Below, in pieces: positions 23,994 to 33,409 of a stretch of 64,000 nt of DNA; within the stretch, counting starts at the first letter, position 1, and each line of letters opens with the position of its first letter. The stretch comes from Rhodocollybia butyracea (Eukaryota > Basidiomycota > Agaricomycetes > Agaricales > Omphalotaceae): positions 372,001-436,000 of the forward strand of contig JADNRY010000010.1 of assembly GCA_015501585.1 (NCBI GenBank). Reading direction: 5' to 3'. The notes under the pieces were generated by a model. The model ran no database searches and was not told where the DNA came from. It was given only the letters and a program-made list of their open reading frames with translations. The translations under genes and the position numbers were made by a program.

Positions 23994-24965
23994 TCTCTAA
24001 CGCCCTCTGGAAAGTCGGTCTTACACCGCTTAGTCTGTTGCTTGAGTCGGTCTTACCACCGCTCGATTTGTAGCTCGTCATCGCGCGATTACATTTGTAA
24101 AACCCGTCTTTTCAACATCACCTTCTCGAGATGGCAGACGACAGGGCCATGCCGAAACCCCTGAAACGTTTTCAACCCCATCACTTCTCCTTTGACCAAT
24201 CTACACGCCAGAAACGAGCTCACATCTCCTCAGAAGTTAACACAGCACTTCAATAGCTTCCGACATTCTCATGGAAATCACGGAACCCACAGCGTGTAAC
24301 GACAATCGTCAGGAGAAGCAGTTGGGAAGGAAATGACGCACGCAAGCTGTGGAAAACACCCTGGCAGGTGGTAGAAGCAGAATGGATATTTCCGACGTGG
24401 AATCCATCATCTCACTGGATGATGAAGTCTTCAAAGACAGTCTCGGGAAGGATCTGTCTCTCTTTGTGCAGCTTATGTTGGTTCTAGGGTCTCTTGCAGT
24501 AGTGGAGATGAAGAAGACTAATGAGGAAGAGAACATTACTTCAGGTTAAAGCGTTTTTTTGAGGTGCTGGCCATCACAGCGAGGCTTCCACCCCATTGGG
24601 ACCAGAACCCGACATTCAGCTTGTGACTCGAAATACAACCATGCTGATTTACATAGTCTTCCCAGACGCCTTCTTTGAAACCGCACGACACCACCATGTC
24701 GAGACAGATGTACACTTGCGCATATATGCCCATTATGCAGTGCCTCTCGGTCTGCTCGTGAACATCATTCCTCTTGTTCTTGCAAATCTGACTAAAATTT
24801 CGAGATCGTTGTTATACCCAGATGGCCTGCCTCTAATACATCCCTGTGAGTCCCTATTTCTTATGTTCCTGTTTCTTTTTCTCCATGATTTTGCCATCGC
24901 ATCGCGACAAATCATAATTTATCTGTGGTCTTGCTAGCTTATGGCAGCAGACTACGCTTTATGTT
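23994..24965. other. Unassigned sequence in the repeat island with short open frames
   Basis: Plus-strand frames occur at 24131-24256 (starts MADDRAMPKPLKRF), 24349-24549 (acidic, with MDISDVESIISLDDEVFKDS) and 24596-24937 (hydrophobic, with YAVPLGLLVNIIPLVLANL). They could be pieces of one spliced or decayed gene, but I cannot join them convincingly and recognise no family. I do not call a CDS. Confidence 0.35.
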
Positions 24966-25497
24966 CATGCCAGCGTATCGCGGCAATTATCACATTCTTA
25001 CCAGCGTATCGCGGTAAAAAAATTTATTCATGCTAGCGTATCGCGGCAATTATTATACTCTTACCAGCGTATCGCGGTAAAATTCATTCATGCCAGCGTA
25101 TCGCGACAATCATTACATTCGTACCAGCGTATCGCGGTATAAATCTATTCATGCCAGCGTATCGCGGCAATTATTATACTCTTACCAGTGTATCGCGGTA
25201 AAATTCATTCATGCCAGCGTATCGCGGCAATTATTACACCCTTACCAACGTATCGCGGTAAAATTCATTCATGCCAGCGTATCGCGACAATCATTACATT
25301 CGTACCAGCGTATCGCGGTATAATCTAATTCATGCCAGCGTATCGCGGCAATTATTACATTCATACCAGCGTATCGTGATATAAAATTTGTGCCAGTGTA
25401 TTGCAGCAACTATTCCATTCATACCAGCGTATCGCTGTAAAATCGCTGTAAAATCATATTCATGCTAGCGTATCGCAGCTATTATTCCATCCGTACC
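24966..25497. repeat. Minisatellite, about 60-bp dimeric unit
   Basis: Seventeen half-units of about 30 bp, each with core CCAGCGTATCGCGG, alternating between type A (ATGCCAGCGTATCGCGGCAA) and type B (ACCAGCGTATCGCGGTAAAA). This makes about 8.5 dimers. The variants are mostly CpG decay (e.g. GTGTATTGCAG for GCGTATCGCGG), heaviest in the last units next to the LINE fragment. Open in one forward frame over 25090-25323, but with low-complexity content, so I do not treat it as a gene. Confidence 0.92.
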
Positions 25498-26610
25498 TCA
25501 TCTTTGGATGCGAAACAGTGCTTGATGTCGACTTATCATTGTTGCATCTCCTCGAAAACGTACAGCATCAGTTCCTTCGACGTCTGTTAGGTGTAAGCAA
25601 GCGTTTGATGTTCGCTCCACTGTTCATGGACCTGGGTATTCAGCCTATTCGATATCGTCGTCTATGCCTTGCTTTCAACTATCTTGTTACTCTCCTGTGT
25701 CTGCGCGATTGACGGCTTGTTTCTTCAGCACTCAAAAACTCATTTGATTTGGTGTCTTGGGGTTGTTCGTCTTGGGTGAATGACCTCAACCTTGTCCTAT
25801 CACGCTTACCAATACCGGTGGAATGCTCACTTCGAGATCTGTGTGATGTGAGTAAAGTGCCGGGTATCATTGACAGAGTGAAGTCTTCCTGTTCGGATGC
25901 ATTGACTGCAGATGTTCAGCAGTTCGTGCGGGCACATTTACTGCGGAATAGGGTGGAATATAACAGCCAGGGTATGCTCGTCAAACGGGAAACAACGTTA
26001 GTCTTTCGGGATTACTTACAGGTTATCACTGTCCCAAAACATCGTCATGCCTTCACTTGACTCATCATGTCCTCACATCCTTTGGCAGTTGAACTGTTGC
26101 AATATTCGGAACAAGGGCGTCCATACATTCCTCGAGAGTGGAGATTGTGCCGTCTCTGTTTAGCTGCAGTGGAAGATGAGGCTCACGCACTTTTTGATTG
26201 TGCGGTGAATCCGGAACTCGTCTATGTAAGGCTGCGGTATTTCATGGACATAGATGCGCTGGTTCCAGAACTATCAAATCATCGGTTGATTTCTTCGTCT
26301 TATGTATTTTTATATAGGGTTTTGTTCGATGGTCGTATTTTGACTGTTACGGCGAAGTATGTTTTCGATGTTTTTGTGTTATTTACAGGTCAAGCTCCAT
26401 ATATTCCAGATCCTGCTTTGTATTGCATAGCATAACAAACTAGTTTGGCGCCATTTATGTACTCATGTGTAATCTCAACGTTTGTGCGACAGTACTTCTG
26501 TATTGATCACAGCATTGTTGGGATTATACATCCCAGGCATGTATACATGTAGCTGGGGCCCCGGCAGTTCCTCAATGGGACCACGTCGGTTAAACCACCA
26601 CCACCACCAT
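25498..26610 (+). mobile_element. 5'-truncated, decayed LINE (non-LTR retrotransposon) 3' part
   Basis: One reading frame from about 25493 to 26433 encodes the end of a LINE polyprotein: FGCETVLDVD, LLENVQHQFLRRLLGVSKR, GIQPIRYRRLCLAFNYL (the region after the reverse-transcriptase core) and the zinc-knuckle CRLCLAAVEDEAHALFDC. It is broken by two in-frame TGA codons, at 25710 and about 26058; both sit where family members often have Arg, so CGA-to-TGA changes would explain them. The 3' tail ends in a (CCA)n run at about 26597-26610. The catalytic RT core and endonuclease are absent. It lies inside the minisatellite, whose units resume just after it. Confidence 0.82.
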
Positions 26611-27004
26611 CATTCATGCCAGTGCATCGCGGTAAATCATATTCATACCAGCACATCGCAGCAGTTATTTCTTCATCCATAAACCTCACTAGCCTGCACG
26701 GTGGTTGATGGTATATTGATCCATTGCATATACTTGCATATCTAATATTCAAGGTTATAACACTCCCTGGCGAGCTTCAAGAAATCTTCTTCATACATAA
26801 CACAACCACTCTGCTTATGCTGGTACTATTGTCGAAGATTTCAAGTGACTAGTCCTAGTCTCTTGTCATCACAGCGCGGCATAAAAAATATGTCATTGCA
26901 TCAATTATTTAAATTATGCCTTCGCTCTGTTTGGGTTTGTTTCCCGCCCGTTCCTTTCTTACGGAGCTCTGGCTCTGTTTGGGACGGAACGTCCACGGGC
27001 GGGA
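26611..27004. other. Resumed minisatellite units and GC-rich inverted repeat
   Basis: 26611-26680 holds two more degenerate minisatellite half-units (GCCAGTGCATCGCGG, ACCAGCACATCGCAGC), the right flank of the LINE insertion. The next 200 bp show nothing recognisable. At 26940-27004 CCCGCCCGT pairs with ACGGGCGGG about 45 bp on, a potential hairpin directly before repeat R3. Confidence 0.6.
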
Positions 27005-27124
27005 GCGCGGGGCCGAGCCCCTGCCAAACCCTTATCTATACTCATTGGTCATAACGCTTTGGATTAGATATACCAAGTTGGGTATTTACTATGATTTATT
27101 GGACGATTCAGGCAACTAGCTTAT
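27005..27124. repeat. 120-bp exact direct repeat R3, left copy
   Basis: Identical by eye over 120 bp to 27353-27472, starting GCGCGGGGCCGAGCCCCTGC and ending CAACTAGCTTAT. GGGGC-CGA-GCCCC near its start is a small hairpin. The right end abuts repeat R2 without a gap. Confidence 0.88.
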
Positions 27125-27273
27125 TCCGAGATAAGTGCTACAGGCGCTTATTGGAGGATAAGATAGGCAGACGTGAGAATCGGCATCATCGGCCTACAGC
27201 GATAAGCGCTTCTTATCACCAACTCTCATCGTCGCGTACGAAATCCGCCCAGCCCAGTCAATATTTTCAGCTC
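27125..27273. repeat. 149-bp exact repeat R2, copy 2
   Basis: Same sequence as 23845-23993. It starts at the base after R3-left ends and is followed by a (CCCA)n-like run. Confidence 0.85.
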
Positions 27274-27352
27274 CCACCCACCCACACCCACTATTGCTAG
27301 CGTCTTCAAAGACGTTCCGGATTGGCCCATTTCTCGCGTTGGATACCCACCC

Positions 27353-27472
27353 GCGCGGGGCCGAGCCCCTGCCAAACCCTTATCTATACTCATTGGTCAT
27401 AACGCTTTGGATTAGATATACCAAGTTGGGTATTTACTATGATTTATTGGACGATTCAGGCAACTAGCTTAT
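27353..27472. repeat. 120-bp exact direct repeat R3, right copy
   Basis: Second copy of R3. Together with the left copy it encloses 228 bp (27125-27352), giving a terminal-direct-repeat arrangement. Confidence 0.88.
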
Positions 27473-28458
27473 CATCTTATATCTAAAGATATCATCACCC
27501 CAGACGCTTTTGAAGAACACGTCCTCGTCTATCCGGCCACCTCCCAAAGCCTTCCACACCCTGCCACTGTCAACGCCTTCAGAAAACCCCCTCCCTTATC
27601 CTAAAATGTCCAAACTCATCTCAACCCAACACTGCACCAAACCGTTGTTGTCTTAACTCGGGTCACCGCTCTCGTTACGCGACTTTTACATCCAATTACC
27701 CGTACATCGATCCTATTCAACACAAAACCACATTGTATCAAGCGAGAGGAAATGACTACTCAACCCTGTCATTTCCTCCGCCTACCAACATCATCTATGC
27801 GAGTGATATGCCTCCTGGACTGATAGTCGACGATAGCGCTGTGCTTCTGGGTATCATGGTTGCCGTTCACTCCCACCTCATCGTCCTATGTACATCACCA
27901 ACTCTAACGACGAATTCCTCAAACAGAACCAGCCAGCAAAACCGACAAAAGGAACAGATCATATCATGGCCAACGATCCGTCCCTCCTACGCATTCCTCC
28001 TGGATATGAGTCTCCCCACGGCTATTTCTCGTTTACAAGACCGGCTGTCTAATAAGGATGGGAAGTGTATACGTCTTGCACAGGACGAACATCCTGCGTG
28101 ATACCCAGGTTGGAGGTTTAGTCTTGCTAGGAGCGGGCACCCTTGTGTAACATCTCCAACAGCGAGTGTAACTGCGACGACATGGTGGTCAAGGAACGAC
28201 AGCGATTTGATGACACCAAGTACTTAAGTACGGTAACAGAAGTACATAAGTGAGTGGCGGACCGACCGAGCATACTGTACGTCCATAGCAAGCATAAGTA
28301 GAAGGATATAAGCCCCACGTCCGCGTCAGTACTTATGTGCACATGTATGTAAGTTTATTAAAGCCCTCGGGATAAGTTTTTCTTGTTCTAGCATTGATTG
28401 GCCCAAGAACGGGCGTAAGATCAGAAGAAGTATAATACCTTCGCGGCATGAATGAAAT
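27473..28458. other. No gene recognised
   Basis: About 1 kb. A plus-strand frame of 122 codons (27733-28101) is Ser/Thr/Pro-rich without known motif and starts at TTG rather than ATG; not called. A 12-bp perfect palindrome GTACTTAAGTAC lies at 28220-28231. The end is the 3' flank of the small secreted protein gene. Confidence 0.5.
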
Positions 28459-28734
28459 CTATATTCTCTTTTTCAGTGAGAAAATTACGCACATGCAGCC
28501 TTCAGGAAAAGTGGAGTTTGTTGTAAATCTCGTGCATTTCCAGGTTACCCCGTGCGGAGCTTCGCAATCTCTGAAAAAGCCCTTGTACTTATTCGACCCA
28601 TCACACAAGTGGCCCCCGCCCGCACACTCTTCTCTAGCATAAAGCTTGATGGTAAAATTTGCATATCTCGGGTAGCCCAGAGACAAGATGGGGGAGAAGG
28701 CGAAGATAGCAGCGACAACGACAGTAAGGCGCAT
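28459..28734 (-). CDS. Small secreted cysteine-rich protein (effector-like), 91 aa
   Basis: Single-exon frame with a clear signal peptide: MRLTVVVAAIFAFSPILSLG, cleavage expected near residues 19-21. The mature part of about 70 residues has six Cys spaced C-x6-C-x12-C-x9-C-x12-C-x-C, enough for three disulfides, and N-glycosylation sequons NFT and NST. I do not recognise the family. It sits in the repeat island between the two esterase copies, a setting common for fungal small secreted proteins. The C-terminus is basic (SLKKRI). It could extend by an intron near the stop, so the last residues are uncertain. Function unknown: possibly a host-interaction, antimicrobial or signalling protein. 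Confidence 0.62.
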   Translation of the reverse strand: MRLTVVVAAIFAFSPILSLGYPRYANFTIKLYAREECAGGGHLCDGSNKYKGFFRDCEAPHGVTWKCTRFTTNSTFPEGCMCVIFSLKKRI

Positions 28735-29163
28735 ATTTTTTTGGTTATTATTCTCGAAGATTGTGACCGAAACCTGCCCAGGTGCGTTGAAAAGATGATT
28801 GAAGAAGTGTGTGCAAGACCGTGCTTGTTGGAGACATTACTGGGTCTACGATTTTCTTATATACCATCGCTGTCAGGCTGTCAGAAACACAGCCAGATAC
28901 CTTTGGGCGAGATAATGAATTGGAAAGTATACTTGGCCATGATAATCTTGACTCTACAAGCAAATATTGACAGACGACTTCTAACCTCCCTAACCCCTTT
29001 CCCTCAATGTGGAGGGGTTCTCATGGCGAAACTCTAGTGACGGCGGTAATAGGTACACCCAACCTATGGTCACACTCTTCTAGGGGCCCAGTAGTAATCT
29101 GTTTTGGGCCCATCTACCCCTATGGAGGGTAGTCCCAACTCTTCAGGGGTTGTCACCCTTAAG
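28735..29163. other. Region between small secreted protein and duplication copy B
   Basis: The right-hand part has short inverted and direct motifs: AACCCC...GGGGTT at 28996-29020, and two GGGCCCA motifs near 29086-29110. They may mark the end of a mobile sequence, but no complete element is visible. The 28735-28960 part should hold the promoter of the minus-strand secreted-protein gene. Confidence 0.4.
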
Positions 29164-31165
29164 TTAGTATCAATCACCTCGACATAGCTTCCGTCGTCGT
29201 TTAGATGTCTCCTTTGCACTCATAACCTCATCGATCTGGGTTTGGCCAAGAGATGTATCGGTGATAGGCCAGCACTGCAGCACTCCTTGATCTCAGCCAA
29301 GTCGGGATTCAGTTGCAATGGTAACTGCAATTGAGGAAAGGATGGGTTTGCTTTGGCGAATCTCAAGATCATGCTTTCATTTTCGGGCACTTCTGGGTCT
29401 ACGAGGTTGCATTAGATTGTTTGTTGACGGTCGAGGTCGGATAGTACTAGCTTCGAGCACCGCACGGTAGAGTCGACGGCCGTAATGTAGAATCGGAATG
29501 CGTGGTTTGGTTTAGAGCTTGACCAGATGAAAACCGAAATCTCTCGCGTGTTCGAGAACGTCCATTATCAGGGACCGCCAATGAGTGAAGTATTCTATCC
29601 CATCGAAGGTGTTTTTTTTTCCTGCGAATCGTTACGCGAGATTGGTTCCAGCGGCGACCGCGATGGGAGACAGTGGTGGGATACGAAATGTACAGTTTTT
29701 GATTGATCAACGGCCCGGGACGCAGAGAGAGTGCTCGTATGCGTTGTTCACGGTTCTTTTCCTTCAAGCTTATTCGCAAAAACAGTAAGATCTGTCATAA
29801 CTGACTTCTTCTATAACTGAGGTTCCAGGCTACACAAAAAATGGTATACCCTTCGTTCATCAGCAGCATGACCACTGCGGTCCAAGTCAGCGAGAGCTGG
29901 CCTTCAATTTCTGGTATTCGTAACCTTGTAATCTTGTTCGTACATCCCAATCCAGTGTGTCCGAGCTAATCGAGGCTTTCGATCACCTAGTGGAGACTCG
30001 TATAGCTCAGTAGGATATAGAGGCCAAGGAGGTAATAAGGCGCCACGCCCTGAACAGCCTCTGGGAGTCAACTTTCCCGGTCATCCTCTGGAGATGTGGA
30101 ACGGGGAAGGTAAGACTCTTTTGACTCGAGTAACCAGTATACAACCATCGATACTCATCGACGCTATGACTCTAGGCACTCCAAATTGGGTTGGGCACCT
30201 GTTAACCAAGTACATGCCCGCGCCGCGCTTCAACCCAGATGCTCGAGAACAAGATGAAGGTTATGCCAAAGAACCTCTGCTCACTTATGATTATGCTATA
30301 GGGGGGAATAGAGTCAGTGGAGTGGAACATCAGTTTGAAAATCTGTTTATGGGGGATAGAGGTGTTGGTACTAGACCAGAATGGGCCCCCTGGAAGTCGG
30401 AGGACACCCTTTTCGGTGAGCATTGCATTGACCAGGGGCCTTAGCACTAATAAACTGCAGTAACGTGGATTGGAATTAATGATTGCGCGTAGGTCAATGC
30501 TATCTCATTACCACGCCCAACACTGATGAGAGATTCAGGTATGCCAAGAAACACGAACAGGATCTATCTAGGCTGTTTAAAATCCAAGAGCGGCTTTATG
30601 ATGCTGGTGCACGCAATTTTCTTTTTGTAGATGTTCCACCAATAAATAGATCTCCCGCTGGTAAGCATGTCGTTCCGTTCTCCTACGACTTCGATGGTGC
30701 TGGTCTTACCGTTAAAAACCACAGTGCCTGAAGATCGTGCAGATCAAGCTAGTGGGAGCTACGATGATTGGAATACTCGCCTCCGCTCCGGTCTTAAACC
30801 GTTTGCAGAGTCTCATGCAGATGCCTCTGTTTTCCTCTTCTCGTCTTATGCCTCGTTTAATAATCTCTTGGACAACTACACGGATTATGGCTTCAAACAG
30901 GATGATCTCCATAGGGCTTTTCGGTCGGTAAATTCTCGAGTCTGGATAACCTCGTAAAACTTATCGTGTATTGCAGTGCAATCTGGAATGACCATCTGCA
31001 TCCTACTTCCAAGGTTTGTCTGGTACATTTCGACGAGGAGGACATCAAAATAAAAACTCTGACCAGGTTCACAATATATTGGCTTCGGATATATACAGCT
31101 TTCTCTATAGTATTCCGCGAAAGTCTTGAGAGTAGAAGTCGGTACATGCATGCGACCGCCATTGA
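29164..31165. repeat. Segmental duplication, copy B
   Basis: Direct-orientation partner of 21190-23190. The upstream part (29164-29840) carries several small insertions relative to copy A, e.g. near 29205-29280. The match ends shortly after the esterase stop codon. Confidence 0.9.
29841..31129 (+). CDS. SGNH/GDSL hydrolase (CE16-type esterase), copy B
   Basis: Paralogue of the gene at 21845-23153 with the same seven intron positions and an intact frame; stop is TGA at 31127-31129. Predicted length is 300 residues. Differences read by eye from copy A: E22S, E70G, G99E, I108T, T117R, I118V, G133R, V225L, N274H and D283N, so about 97% identity. The catalytic Ser35, GIND block, Asp273 and His276 are all kept. 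N274H lies between the catalytic Asp and His, and T117R/I118V directly follow the block II glycines. Those may tune substrate preference. Introns are more divergent than exons, consistent with purifying selection. Confidence 0.85.
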
Positions 31166-31645
31166 AGCGATCAAGGTCATAGTAAAATTGGCGACAGACA
31201 TTCTGGAACTGGCAGAAAGGCATTCTAAGACGACAGTTCGAGCACGTACTTATTTGCGGCTACCATTGAAATACTTCAATTTTGGAGATACTTTTTGGAT
31301 GTTGGTCTTCGCTGCAGCGGTGATCTCATCAGCAAGTAGCATGCTGATCAACGAGGAGGAGTACACTGAGCGTAAAGGAGTACAGAAGTCTGCGACTCGG
31401 ACCATTTTATCGACTCAAGTGTTTGAAATGAGGTGACTCAAAGATTCTAGGGGAACTCAGAGCGCCCTTGTTCTGTCGTTCGAGCCGTCCTCATTGTCAT
31501 TCTGTAGCCCATGATCGTTGCCAGAGGAAAACTCAGGTTCCACAGAGCGATACCAAATCCATGCACCATTGATCATCATCAGACAGCAACACTAGTGTAT
31601 AATCATGTAAAGTACAGGACATCGGATATATAGTAGTATACAACC
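31130..31645. other. Intergenic between esterase copy B and RLP24 3' end
   Basis: Convergent gene ends. A plus-strand open frame over 31130-31436 follows the duplicated segment, but has no start of its own and no motif I recognise; not called. No repeat seen. Confidence 0.5.
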
Positions 31646-32438
31646 TCAATCTAAATCCATGGTCATTGACCGCCCTTCGCCCTGCACAAGAGCACTCCGG
31701 GATTTTGCAGGGACTTTGATTTTTTCCCGTACTTTTGCTGAGTCCACTGCCATAGGTTCGACAAGTTTTGACGATGAGGCTTTTGCGGACTCGAGTGTCT
31801 TTTTCCGGTGAGCACGTTGCTTTTCGCGGCTCAGTGCCATTCTGGGTATTGGAATGAATACATATAGGACGTGCAACACTGAAAAAAAAGTCCGTACCTG
31901 GTCTTCCAGAATGCATGCTCTCGTTTCTGCTTGATCTCTCCAATCCGCTTCATTGCCTTTATTGTCGTCTGCATCAACTCCCGGTCATAGCGAACTGGAA
32001 CGTTTCGTCGTTTCTCAAAGTCGATTGTAGAGTCCTGGGTAAAGTATCAGTGATCCAAAGATAAACAAGGAGAGGGCAAACGCACTATAGTCATCTCTTT
32101 TCCAGCTGCTTTCCGGAATGCCTTTGTCCATCTCACTTTTCTAGGATTTCGCTTCATTCTGATACAAAACATGAGCGCGAAGAATACAACGATAACTTTT
32201 AGATGCTTTACTTGAAGTTTTTGTGGCATCTGAGAAAGGCTAAATAAGCACTAATACATGTTCATCGTCGATGGGAACTTACTTCGAAGTGCAAAACCGA
32301 AAGACTTTTGAATCGTTTCTAACAAAGGCCGAACCTTTTAGATAAGTCAATATGGCGAAAATATGAACCTGGGGTTTTAGGCATACCATGGCCAGGGTAA
32401 ACATTTGTTGAGCAGAAATAACACTTTTCAATCCGCAT
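31646..32438 (-). CDS. RLP24: Ribosome biogenesis protein Rlp24
   Basis: Nucleolar pre-60S factor that is replaced by eL24 and releases the Drg1 ATPase. Predicted 175 residues from six exons. The start at 32438 gives [18 protein letters not shown]. Zinc-finger Cys are at 6, 9, 32 and 36. Splicing restores [20 protein letters not shown], then [20 protein letters not shown], then [20 protein letters not shown] and [11 protein letters not shown], all hallmarks of Rlp24 rather than eL24. The C-terminal tail is Lys/Ala/Ser-rich. Intron borders are canonical GT-AG with 50-60-nt lengths. Lies 68 bp downstream of the deaminase gene on the same strand. Confidence 0.93.
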
Positions 32439-32506
32439 GGTCAAGGAGAGAGGGAGGATATAAGCGCTCAATAAGCGCTCATCGATTTATACTACATATT
32501 TTTTAT

Positions 32507-33034
32507 TCAATGTCCTCTACGAGCAACTTTCAGCGATTCCTCTTCCAAACCTTTGATCCATACGACCTCTATGCCAGCATTTGTCAGTTTCTCAGCTCCT
32601 TCGCATTTCACAAAGTCATCTGGTTCGCCAACTCCAATGAAACAACGCTTTACTCGAGCGTCGATGAGTGCATCTGCACAAGGAGCAAGTCCAGACGTCC
32701 TAACTGAACAAGGCTCCATAGTAGTATAAACATCTGCCGAGGCAAGGATGTCTGCATGAGAAAGTGATTTTGTAAGGCTGAATTTGGAGAGTTCATTGTG
32801 GGGCAATGAACGGAATTTAGCCAGTGCGTTGGCTTCGGCATGTGTATTTCCCGCAAGTTCTCGAGAGAATCCTGTGGACATCATAATTGGATCATCGCCG
32901 ATTCTAGAAACGAGTACACATCCAACACAGAAGGCGGTAGGTGTAGGAATGCATTTTTCAGCCTCCTCGAGAGCAATTCGTAGAAACTGGAGATGTTCGT
33001 CGTTGGATGACATACAAAGTGATGAAGCGCCCAT
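32507..33034 (-). CDS. Riboflavin pathway pyrimidine deaminase (Rib2/RibD-type, stand-alone)
   Basis: Cytidine-deaminase-fold enzyme of about 175 residues. Zinc motifs: THAEANAL (His and catalytic Glu) and TTMEPCSVRTSGLAPC (two Cys). The C-terminal GVGEPDDFVKCEGAEKL and GLEEESLKVARRGH match the end of yeast Rib2, which deaminates a pyrimidine intermediate of riboflavin synthesis (DRAP deaminase). Yeast Rib2 is fused to a pseudouridine-synthase-like domain; here the deaminase stands alone. Start: ATGs at 33034 and 33013 are both in frame; the domain begins right after 33013. An in-frame upstream stretch to 33241 has no ATG. Divergent from SPT6. Confidence 0.83.
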   Translation of the reverse strand: MGASSLCMSSNDEHLQFLRIALEEAEKCIPTPTAFCVGCVLVSRIGDDPIMMSTGFSRELAGNTHAEANALAKFRSLPHNELSKFSLTKSLSHADILASADVYTTMEPCSVRTSGLAPCADALIDARVKRCFIGVGEPDDFVKCEGAEKLTNAGIEVVWIKGLEEESLKVARRGH

Positions 33035-33409
33035 CAAGCGCTTCTGCTCACATACCTGGCTACTGAGACGGATGGATGCCGAAGTTACGAATATGGATAG
33101 AAGTATGTCTTGTTGAAGACTCCGATTTACACTGAGCAAGCTACTGAACAACTGCTGAGTTTGCCTTTGGAAAGACCATGTGTTCACAGAATTCTTGTCG
33201 CGACTATGGTGATGCAGGCCTGCTTCCAGGTATAAAACCACTCAACTTACCGTAATTTCCCCTGCCGACTGCTACTTACTGTAACTCGATTTTGTGTCAC
33301 TCGCGTCAGTGTCGCGTCTCGGAGGCAGACGCCTATCTCGTCACGTGAATTGATTAATCAGCAATTTATATGAAAAAGCTTCTCCCTCATTCCTCCCAAG
33401 TACAACATC
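33035..33409. promoter_or_regulatory. Divergent promoter deaminase / SPT6
   Basis: The 375 bp between start codons contain GTCACGTGA at about 33339-33347, an E-box-like palindrome. Other elements not recognised. Confidence 0.45.

Noticed and set aside
25090..25323. Open frame through the minisatellite encoding a repeat peptide (HASVSRQ...)
   Set aside because: The frame follows from the repeat unit length and decays at the edges; no start context or flanking exons support translation.
24966..25497. CRISPR-like array of regularly spaced repeats
   Set aside because: Both 'repeat' and 'spacer' parts are repeated and the genome is eukaryotic, so this is a minisatellite.
30966..31436. 156-codon plus-strand frame after esterase copy B
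   Set aside because: Its first part is the retained-intron reading of the esterase 3' exons in another frame; the rest has no motif and is absent from copy A.
32047..32229. Hydrophobic peptide frame ([14 protein letters not shown]) as a membrane protein
   Set aside because: It reads through intron 3 of RLP24; splicing restores the conserved zinc-finger sequence.
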